DNA from: SLQH01 sp964612995
GTDB lineage: Bacteria > Planctomycetota > UBA11346
Length of the DNA stretch: 21,161 bases
Direction of reading: 5' to 3'
Assembly: GCA_964612995.1 (NCBI GenBank)
Contig: CAZTGE010000067.1
Coordinates: forward strand, 1-21,161
Below the pieces are notes generated by a model. It was not told the DNA's origin and made no database searches. It saw only the letters and a list, made by a program, of their open reading frames with translations. Below are positions 15,417 through 21,161 of the stretch, one piece after another. The position numbers and the translations under genes were made by a program. The first letter of the stretch is position 1. The number at the start of each line of letters is the position of its first letter.

Positions 15417-16892
15417 ATGCTCGAAGCGGCCGAACTCGGAGCGAAACTCAAGAAGGCGGACTACGAATCGCGCCTGCCGCAGCTGCGCGCAGACCTGATC
15501 CAGGCGCAGCAAGATCTGCGCAGCGCCGGCTTCGGCGTCATCGTGCTCATCGCTGGCGACGACCACCGCGGCTGCCACGCAGCGATCAACACCCTCAACG
15601 AATGGCTCGACCCCCGTGGCATCCGCGTGCACGTGTTCGAGGACCCGACCCAGGAAGAGGCCGAGCGTCCGGTGTTCTGGCGCTACTGGCGCGCCCTGCC
15701 GGCCAATGGACGCATCGGGATCTTCTCCGGTGCCTGGATGTTCCGCGCCGTAGCCGACCGCCTGTGCAAACGTACCCGCGAAGCCGAGTTCGACGTCGCC
15801 CTGGAGCGCATCCGTCGCTTCGAAGGCGAACTGGCCGACGCCGGCACGCTGGTGGTCAAGTTCTGGCTCCACCGGCCGGAGAAGCCGGCTGTGGCCGAAC
15901 TCGAGAAGGTCCGCGAGCATCCCGAACGCTACGGCGCCTTCGGCCGCACCGACCAGGCCATGCTCGACGATTTTCCGCGCAGCATGCGGGTGGTCGAACG
16001 CAGCCTGCGTGAGACCGAATCCGCCTCCATCCCCTGGCATCTGGTCGAATCGACCGACAAACGCCACCGCGACTGGACCATCGCCGCGACCGTGCTCGCC
16101 GCGCTCCAGCGTCACCTCGCGCGTGGTGCGTCCGGCGATCCGGCCGCGGCCACCGCTTGGTACGGCACCCCGGACCACTGCTCGATCCTCGATACGGTCG
16201 ACCTGACGCAGCAGCTGGCCAAAGACGACTACCGCCTCCTGCTGGCCAGGCGCCAGCGCAAGATCCGCAAGCTGACCCTCGGCCATCGGCAATCCTCCCC
16301 GACCGCGGTGCTGCTGTTCGAGGGTTGGGACGCCGCCGGCAAGGGCGGGGTCATCCGGCGCCTGTGTGCTGCGATCGACGCCCCCTGCTACGACGTGGTC
16401 CCGATCGCCGCGCCCAGCGACGAGGAGCGGGCCCGCCACTACCTCTGGCGCTTCTGGCGCCACATACCCCGCCGCGGACACATCACCGTGTTCGACCGCA
16501 GCTGGTACGGCCGGGTACTGGTCGAACGGGTAGAGGGCTTCGCCCGCGAAGACGAATGGCGCCGCGCCTACGCAGAGATCAATGACTTCGAGGAACAGCT
16601 GGCGGAAGCGGGCATCGCAGTGTGCAAGTTCTGGCTCCATATCGACCGCGACGAACAGTTGGCGCGGTTCCAGGCACGTGAACAGACCCCCTTCAAGCGC
16701 TACAAGATCACCGAAGAGGACTACCGCAACCGCGGACAATGGCCCGCCTACGAGCAAGCGATCAACGACATGATCGCCCACACCTCGACCGAGTTCGCGC
16801 CCTGGCACCTGATCGCGGCCAACGACAAGCGCCACGCCCGGATCGCGGTGCTCAGCACCGTGGCCAAGGCGCTCAAGCACGTCTCCGGCTGA
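15417..16892 (+). CDS. pap: Polyphosphate:AMP phosphotransferase (two-domain PPK2)
   Basis: A 491-residue class II PPK2 enzyme, expected to transfer phosphate from polyphosphate to AMP to make ADP. Two homologous domains are visible. The C-terminal one is intact: P-loop GWDAAGKG at 303-310 and FDRSWYGR at 359-366. In the N-terminal domain the matching P-loop reads GDDHRGCH (47-54) without the lysine, and FSGAWM (103-108) replaces FDRSWY, so it is probably structural. Such an inactive first half is usual in fused PPK2 proteins. The ATG at 15417 is chosen over 15393 because GGAG lies eight bases before it. The gene is monocistronic or paired with the small gene downstream. Confidence 0.92.
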   Translation: MLEAAELGAKLKKADYESRLPQLRADLIQAQQDLRSAGFGVIVLIAGDDHRGCHAAINTLNEWLDPRGIRVHVFEDPTQEEAERPVFWRYWRALPANGRIGIFSGAWMFRAVADRLCKRTREAEFDVALERIRRFEGELADAGTLVVKFWLHRPEKPAVAELEKVREHPERYGAFGRTDQAMLDDFPRSMRVVERSLRETESASIPWHLVESTDKRHRDWTIAATVLAALQRHLARGASGDPAAATAWYGTPDHCSILDTVDLTQQLAKDDYRLLLARRQRKIRKLTLGHRQSSPTAVLLFEGWDAAGKGGVIRRLCAAIDAPCYDVVPIAAPSDEERARHYLWRFWRHIPRRGHITVFDRSWYGRVLVERVEGFAREDEWRRAYAEINDFEEQLAEAGIAVCKFWLHIDRDEQLARFQAREQTPFKRYKITEEDYRNRGQWPAYEQAINDMIAHTSTEFAPWHLIAANDKRHARIAVLSTVAKALKHVSG

Positions 16893-16941
16893 ACGGCCGG
16901 CACCGGCTTGGCCTCGCGTTCCCGCCGCGCACAATCGCGAC

Positions 16942-17250
16942 ATGGCTCCCCGACGCCGACCCGGCAGACGCTCCCGCGATCACGACCGCAAGCTGACCCT
17001 GCGCGAGCTCCAGCAACGCCTCGACCGCGTTGGCCTGCCGGTCACGTTCGGCCACCTCGACACCGATGGCGCGGTCGAACCCGGCCTCGACGACGGCGCC
17101 ACCGTCTCCTGTGCCATCGACGGCGAGACCATCGACGGCGAGACGGTCACCGCCGTCCGCTTCCGCAATCCCGCCACCGAGCCGGCCCCCCTGCCCGAGC
17201 CCATCGAAGACCTCCTCGCAGGCTTCGACCTCGAAGCCTGCGACTACTGA
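16942..17250 (+). CDS. Small hypothetical protein
   Basis: A 102-residue protein I do not recognise. It has a basic N-terminus (PRRRPGRRSRDHDRK), then an acidic body with two IDGET repeats (64-73 region) and an acidic C-terminus. Third codon positions are almost all G or C, as in the certain genes here, which supports coding. No clear ribosome-binding site precedes the ATG. It lies 49 bases after the PPK2 gene and may share its transcript; no functional link is visible. Confidence 0.55.
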   Translation: MAPRRRPGRRSRDHDRKLTLRELQQRLDRVGLPVTFGHLDTDGAVEPGLDDGATVSCAIDGETIDGETVTAVRFRNPATEPAPLPEPIEDLLAGFDLEACDY

Positions 17251-17289
17251 TCCAGGCCCAGCAGACCCGGTGCCGATGGGGGCTCGTTC

Positions 17290-17318
17290 GCCCTGATGCC
17301 GGGGTCCGCCATCAGGGC
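17290..17318. terminator. 9-bp stem-loop after the small gene
   Basis: GCCCTGATG at 17290-17298 pairs perfectly with 17310-17318 across an 11-base loop, 40 bases after the preceding stop. It may end transcription of the PPK2 and small gene unit. There is no U-run. Confidence 0.4.
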
Positions 17319-17335
17319 GCAGCTGCTCACTGCCC

Positions 17336-17378
17336 CATAGCGCGGGCGCCGCCCGCACCCCAAGGGGCATTGTAGCGG
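17336..17378 (-). repeat. Dispersed palindromic repeat, copy 2
   Basis: Inverted copy of the element at 15351-15395, identical over 27 bases (17336-17362), followed by AAGGGGCATTGTAGCGG. It forms the 5' boundary of the truncated fibronectin-III gene, so insertion or recombination at this repeat may have removed the start of that gene. Confidence 0.75.
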
Positions 17379-17800
17379 TCGGCGCCAAGGGACCCGACGA
17401 CAACGATTTCGTCCTGCTCACCACCGCTGCCGCCAATGCCACCTGCCACACCCACGACAGCGCCGACTGGCACGAACAGTGGACCTACCGCGTGCGCGCC
17501 ATCGCCGGCGGCGCCACCGGGCCGTGGTCGCTGGCGGTCCCCGCCCTCTACCATGGCGATTACAGTTACTACAAGTTCAGCTCAGGCACGGAGTACATCA
17601 TGGGCACGAACACCGTGGCCACTGGTGTCGACGCGGTGCAGAATCCGACCGCCACCGCAGTGCACAGCAGTCGGATCGACCTGAGTTGGGACGCCGCGCC
17701 CGGAGCCGAAGGCTACATCGTCTTGCGCAGCTGGGACGACCAGCGCTGGACCACGCTCGGGAGCCTCGCCGCCGAGGTCACCACCTATCGTTCAAAGTAA
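17366..17800 (+). pseudogene. 5'-truncated fibronectin type III protein remnant
   Basis: The frame ending at the TAA at 17798-17800 encodes the end of one FnIII-like domain (WTYRVRAIAGGATGPWS, around 17476-17526). Most of a second follows (NPTATAVHSSRIDLSWDAA through GYIVLRSWDD). The frame is open from 17297 but has no ATG or GTG before 17492, inside the first domain, so the original start and upstream domains are missing. FnIII repeats usually occur in large secreted or surface proteins. The 5' edge coincides with the repeat at 17336-17378. A strong stem-loop overlaps the stop, as expected at an original gene end. Confidence 0.65.
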
Positions 17801-17825
17801 CTGGCGCCGCGAAGCGGCGCCAGTT
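17799..17825 (+). terminator. Stem-loop overlapping the FnIII stop codon
   Basis: A perfect 12-bp stem (17799-17810 with 17814-17825) closes on a GAA loop. Its first two bases are the last two of the TAA stop. No T-run follows. It is the natural terminator of the truncated gene. Confidence 0.6.
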
Positions 17826-17850
17826 CACCGCCTTGTTCGATCATGTTTCT

Positions 17851-17874
17851 CACAGAGGCACGGAGACACGGAGA
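17851..17874. repeat. 8-bp tandem repeat, CACGGAGA type
   Basis: Three 8-bp units, CACAGAGG, CACGGAGA and CACGGAGA, occupy 17851-17874 directly beyond the 3' end of the GxxExxY remnant. This motif class is also at 29-55, in the opposite orientation. Confidence 0.6.
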
Positions 17875-17876
17875 AA

Positions 17877-18203
17877 TCATGAGAGGTTACCGTTGATGGT
17901 ACGAGTAATGCCATCTTTCATCAGCGCTTCTCCGAAGTTCAACAGATACCCCAGTCGCAAACCGGTCAACTTCAGGTAGGTAAGAAGCTGTTTCCTGTGT
18001 GCCGGATGCACCTTCTCGGCCGACTTCAGTTCGACGATAACCTTTTGTTCGACAATCAAATCGGCACGAAAGCCTTCATCGAACTGTTGCCCCTCATCGG
18101 AAATTGCCACGGCCACCTGTCGCTCCACAGAAAGACCTCGTGTTTTCAACTTGTGGGCGACACCAGCGTGGAGTTCGATCGGCTCGATGAGCGGCAGGAT
18201 CAC
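17877..18203 (-). pseudogene. GxxExxY family protein, degraded N-terminus
   Basis: The C-terminal part is typical of GxxExxY proteins (PDDEXK_3 family): a GLSVERQVAVAI strand, then FRADLIVEQKVIVELK with the Asp, Glu and Lys of a PD-(D/E)XK fold, then LTYLKLTGLRLGYLLNF and a KDGITR-type end. The defining N-terminal GxxExxY motif is not recognisable: the matching place reads PLIEPIEL, lacking the Gly and Tyr. Upstream sequence in the frame is unrelated to the family. The frame stays open to 18332, but the homologous part starts near 18194; a GTG at 18203 could start a shortened product. Most likely a decaying gene. The function of the family is not established. Confidence 0.65.
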
Positions 18204-18437
18204 AACCTGTCGCCGCTCGACCCCGGCAACGGCTGAACCTCCACCCCGCGCATGTCCGCATCGCTCCGGCCGGATGGATTCACATCCGTGTCCCGGTCGG
18301 CCAGGCGCTGCATGCATGCTGGCCCACAACATCCGAGCCGCGTGTACGTATCGCGATTGGCATCAGGCAGTATCGCCTTCCACTCTGGCCGCAGGAACGA
18401 CGCCGGGTAGGGTCGGAGCGATCAGGAGGGTCAGCCC
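18204..18437. other. Intergenic region upstream of ugd
   Basis: No convincing gene. It includes a 6-bp inverted repeat GGCCAG/CTGGCC around 18299-18324 enclosing GCATGCATGC, and the ugd ribosome-binding site AGGAGG at 18424-18429. A TTGGCA at 18357-18362 could be a -35 box but has no good -10 partner, so the ugd promoter is not resolved. Confidence 0.4.
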
Positions 18438-19793
18438 ATGCGTCTGACGATTTTCGGCTCCGGTTACGTCGGACTGGTCACCGGTACCTGTTTTGCAGAG
18501 ATCGGCCACCATGTACATCTGGTGGATATCGATGCGGCCAAGATCGCCGCTCTCGAGAGCGGGCACATCCCGATCTACGAGCCGGGCCTCAAGGATCTGG
18601 TCCAGGACAACCACCGCGCCAGCCGGCTCCATTTCACCACCGACGCCAAGGCCGCGGTCGCCGACGCCGATGCCTGCTTCATCTGCGTCGGCACCCCCTC
18701 GCGCGATGACGGACACGCCGACCTGCGATACGTCGAGACCGTCGCGCGGACCATCGGTGCGCTCCTCACCGGCTTCACCGTGATCGTGACGAAGAGCACG
18801 GTCCCGGTCGGCACCGCCAAGCGCGTACGCGAGTGGGTCCGCGAGGGAATGCAGGAGCAGGGCAAAGACATCGATTTCGCCGTCGCCTCCAACCCGGAGT
18901 TCCTCAAGGAGGGCGCCGCGGTCGAGGACTTCATGCGCCCCGACCGGGTGATCATCGGCACCGACGACGAGCGCGCCGGCGCCGTACTGCGCGACATCTA
19001 CTCCGGATTCATGCGCAACGGCTTCCGGTTCTACGACATGGACATCCCTTCGGCCGAAATGGCCAAGTACACCGCCAACAGCATGCTGGCGACCAAGATC
19101 AGCTTCATCAACGAGATCGCCAACATCTGCGAACACGTCGGCGCCGACGTGAACATGGTCCGTCAGGGTGTCGGCGCCGATCAGCGCATCGGCATGCAGT
19201 TCCTCCACCCCGGCGTCGGCTACGGTGGCAGCTGCTTCCCGAAAGACGTACGCGAGCTCATCGCAACCGCCGAGGACGCTGGCTACGCGCCGCGCATGCT
19301 ACGCGCCACCGACGCGATCAATTCCGACCAGCGTGGTTTCGTCTTCCGCAAGATCCGCGCCTGGTGCGAGTTGACCGGGCGCACACCCGGCGACCTGAGC
19401 ATCGCCGTGTGGGGCCTGGCCTTCAAACCCTTCACCGATGACGTCCGCGAGTCTCCCGCACTGGAACTGATCGAAGCCCTGCTTGCCGAAGGCGCGACCG
19501 TGCGCGCCCATGATCCGCATGCCATCGAGCCGACCAGGCGCTTGTTCGGCCCTCGCGATCGCCTGACCTATTACGAGGACCCTTATGATACCACCGCGGG
19601 CGCCGACATCCTCTGCCTGATGACCGAATGGCGCCCCTACCGTCGTCCGGACATGGCCCGCCTCGGCGAGCACCTACGCCACCGGGTCGTGTTCGACGGG
19701 CGCAACCAGTACGACGCGCAGCGCTGGAGCGAACATGGCATCACCGTCTACGGCGTCGGCTGCGGACCGCGCCTCGCAGCCAGCCCCGACTGA
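18438..19793 (+). CDS. ugd: UDP-glucose 6-dehydrogenase
   Basis: A 451-residue cytoplasmic enzyme oxidising UDP-glucose to UDP-glucuronate with two NAD+, feeding capsule, exopolysaccharide or other glycan synthesis. The NAD fold opens with GSGYVG at 7-12, followed by the ribose-binding Asp at 30-32. Lys220 in the ATKISFINE segment and Cys266 in GGSCFPKD match the catalytic lysine and the nucleophilic cysteine. AGGAGG lies eight bases before the ATG. A nitroreductase-like gene follows after 12 bases and is probably co-transcribed. Confidence 0.96.
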   Translation: MRLTIFGSGYVGLVTGTCFAEIGHHVHLVDIDAAKIAALESGHIPIYEPGLKDLVQDNHRASRLHFTTDAKAAVADADACFICVGTPSRDDGHADLRYVETVARTIGALLTGFTVIVTKSTVPVGTAKRVREWVREGMQEQGKDIDFAVASNPEFLKEGAAVEDFMRPDRVIIGTDDERAGAVLRDIYSGFMRNGFRFYDMDIPSAEMAKYTANSMLATKISFINEIANICEHVGADVNMVRQGVGADQRIGMQFLHPGVGYGGSCFPKDVRELIATAEDAGYAPRMLRATDAINSDQRGFVFRKIRAWCELTGRTPGDLSIAVWGLAFKPFTDDVRESPALELIEALLAEGATVRAHDPHAIEPTRRLFGPRDRLTYYEDPYDTTAGADILCLMTEWRPYRRPDMARLGEHLRHRVVFDGRNQYDAQRWSEHGITVYGVGCGPRLAASPD

Positions 19794-19805
19794 AACGAGC
19801 TCGCC

Positions 19806-20879
19806 GTGTCCCTGCTCGCCCACGGCAAGACCCTGCTCCAGCGCGCCTGCGTCGCCTGCCCGCCGCTGGCCGACCTCTACTATTGTTTTTCCGGCGCCTT
19901 CCGTCATGAGCATCGCACTGCGCTCGCCGGCCGGATCGCCCACCGACGCGCGCGTCAGCGCGCGCGCGACGCCGCCAGCACCGACGCGCTGTTCTACACC
20001 CTGCGCCGCAACACCCACCGTCTGGAGAAGGGCCTGATCATGCGCCCGCGCCGCGCGGTGTTCGCCAGCGGCTACATCGGGGAGACGGTCGACTGCTTCG
20101 CTCGGCTGTTCCATGACGCCGACCTCGGCGTCGAACGTCTGCGCCTGCAACACGACTGGTCGCGGGCGGTGCTCGATGCCTACTTCGCGGCGGTCGACGG
20201 CACCGACCCGCAGATCGATGCCGAGCGTGCCGCCTACCGCGCCGCGCTCGGCACCGGGGCTGCGGCACCGATCGAGGGGCACATCCCCAGCGCCCGCGGC
20301 ATCGCCGAACCGGTGGTCGACATCGCGACCTTCGAGGCCATGGCCTGGCGCCGGCGCAGCGTGCGCTGGTACCAGCAACGCCCGGTCGAACGGGCGCTGG
20401 TCGAACGGGCGCTGCTCGCTGCCGCCCTCGCCCCGAGCGCGTGCAACCGCCAGCCCTTCCGCTTCGCCGCCTACGACGATCCGGCGACCATTCGCATCAT
20501 CGCGGGCATCACCGGCGGGGGCAAGGGCTTCCACGAACAGATCCCCGGCCTGCTGGTGGTCGTCGGCCAATTGCGCGCCTGCGCCGCCGAGCGCGACCGC
20601 CACGTGCCCTACATCGACGCCGCCCTCGCCAGCATGGGCATGTGCTTCGCCATGGAGGCCCAGGGCCTCGGCACCTGTTGCATGAACTGGCCCAACTCCC
20701 CCAGCAACGAACGCGCCATCCGCCGGCTCGTCCCACTCGCGGTCGACGAGGTGGTGATCATGCTCATCGCCTACGGCCATCCCGATCCGGCGGGCCTGGT
20801 GCCCTATTCGCAGAAGAAAGGCACCCAGGAATTATGTGCCTGGAACGAGGTGCTCACGGGCGGTGGCACCACCAGCTGA
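19806..20879 (+). CDS. Nitroreductase family protein with N-terminal extension
   Basis: A 357-residue flavoprotein-like enzyme. The nitroreductase fold covers about 172-345, with the FMN-binding pattern RRRSVR (182-187), APSACNRQPF (209-218) and GLGTCCMNW (287-295). The first 170 residues are extra relative to simple nitroreductases and carry NTHRLEKGL at 69-77, a motif I associate with nitroreductase-like proteins in polysaccharide gene clusters. Being 12 bases behind ugd supports a role in cell-surface glycan metabolism, but no substrate can be named. The start is a GTG with only a weak GAG upstream; an internal start is possible. Residues 194-203 contain an exact VERAL duplication. Confidence 0.82.
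   Translation: MSLLAHGKTLLQRACVACPPLADLYYCFSGAFRHEHRTALAGRIAHRRARQRARDAASTDALFYTLRRNTHRLEKGLIMRPRRAVFASGYIGETVDCFARLFHDADLGVERLRLQHDWSRAVLDAYFAAVDGTDPQIDAERAAYRAALGTGAAAPIEGHIPSARGIAEPVVDIATFEAMAWRRRSVRWYQQRPVERALVERALLAAALAPSACNRQPFRFAAYDDPATIRIIAGITGGGKGFHEQIPGLLVVVGQLRACAAERDRHVPYIDAALASMGMCFAMEAQGLGTCCMNWPNSPSNERAIRRLVPLAVDEVVIMLIAYGHPDPAGLVPYSQKKGTQELCAWNEVLTGGGTTS
20385..20414 (+). repeat. 15-bp in-frame tandem duplication
   Basis: GTCGAACGGGCGCTG occurs twice in a row (20385-20399 and 20400-20414), giving VERAL-VERAL in the nitroreductase-like protein between the FMN-binding RRRSVR and APSACN segments. The exact identity suggests a recent slip. Confidence 0.85.
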
Positions 20880-20917
20880 CCGGTCCGGGGCGCGTCCGCT
20901 GACCAAGCGCCAGGTCC

Positions 20918-20950
20918 GCCGCTCAAAGCTCGGGATGAGCTTTGAGCGGC
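20918..20950 (+). terminator. 14-bp stem-loop terminator after the ugd operon
   Basis: A perfect 14-bp stem (20918-20931 with 20937-20950) with a GGGAT loop lies 39 bases after the last stop. CCTGCC follows rather than a T-run. It could serve either strand. Confidence 0.65.
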
Positions 20951-21161
20951 CCTGCCGTGTCAGGTTGCCTCTCCCTTTGGGCAACTTGATTCATGACTCT
21001 CATGTGCTTCGCCCCTACGGTCCTCACTGCGTGAGGACCTACCCCCCTGGCTTTGTCGTGGTTCGCCTGAATCTGCAGGCAGATCCAGGCGTGGGCGGAT
21101 CGGCTACGCCGAAACGTATCCGCCCTCCGGCGGCACTTGCTCCTCGGCCTGACGGCCTGCG
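20951..21161. other. Palindrome-rich non-coding right edge
   Basis: No gene was found. Inverted repeats include GTTGCC at 20964-20969 with 20980-20985; a perfect 9-bp stem GGTCCTCAC at 21019-21027 with 21031-21039; and GGGCGGAT at 21093-21100 with 21118-21125. The last is of the ATCCGCCC type seen between genes in many bacteria. The window ends inside this region. Confidence 0.5.

Noticed and set aside
17336..17378. Insertion sequence end
   Set aside because: The paired copies carry no transposase between them and no target-site duplication could be identified; a palindromic dispersed repeat explains them better.
17479..17979. 166-codon plus-strand frame across the FnIII remnant and repeats
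   Set aside because: It is in a different frame from the recognisable FnIII sequence and crosses a terminator hairpin and tandem repeats.
20951..21161. tRNA or small RNA gene at the right edge
   Set aside because: Several hairpins exist, but no cloverleaf with conserved T-arm or anticodon arm bases could be fitted.

Overview
The window is high-GC bacterial DNA. Genes are tightly packed in operons and show strong G/C preference at third codon positions. The V-type ATPase operon has the E–DUF2764–A–B–D–I–K order known from Chlamydiae, spirochaetes and relatives. Secreted helical-repeat proteins, a decayed GxxExxY-family gene and CACAGAGG/CGCAAAG-type short tandem repeats are also present. Together these suggest a Gram-negative bacterium, perhaps of the PVC group (Lentisphaerota, Kiritimatiellota or Planctomycetota). 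That placement is inference; no rRNA or marker gene is present to settle it.

Left edge (1-413): no intact gene. It holds a mosaic of short tandem repeats, an 11-bp inverted repeat whose loop resembles the 3' end of a GxxExxY gene, a branched hairpin repeat, and a stem-loop ending the first operon. Minus strand 6878-414: a three-gene operon for exported proteins. A 1351-residue helical-repeat protein with a single EF-hand-like loop comes first. Two smaller proteins follow that share one layout (signal peptide, short beta module, TPR-like helices) and look like diverged paralogues.

Centre (7251-14986, plus strand): a complete short-form V-type ATPase operon, transcribed divergently from the TPR operon across a 372-bp promoter region. 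The proteolipid K keeps the residues that bind sodium in Enterococcus hirae NtpK, so the enzyme may move Na+. Three of its gene junctions contain short ORFs (43, 29 and 26 codons) that begin at the preceding stop codon and end at or next to the following start codon.

Right part: a two-domain PPK2 polyphosphate:AMP phosphotransferase gene lies behind a predicted promoter and a 58-bp near-perfect palindrome. It is followed by a small unknown gene, then a degraded zone (17251-18437) with a 5'-truncated fibronectin-III gene, a repeat also found upstream of the PPK2 gene, and a damaged GxxExxY gene. Last come ugd (UDP-glucose dehydrogenase) and a nitroreductase-like gene in one operon, closed by a strong stem-loop at 20918-20950. 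The final 211 bases are palindrome-rich and non-coding.

No CRISPR array, tRNA, rRNA or complete transposon was seen. The most unusual signals are the 58-bp palindrome at the predicted PPK2 transcript start, the coupled short ORFs inside the ATPase operon, and the paralogous exported TPR operon.
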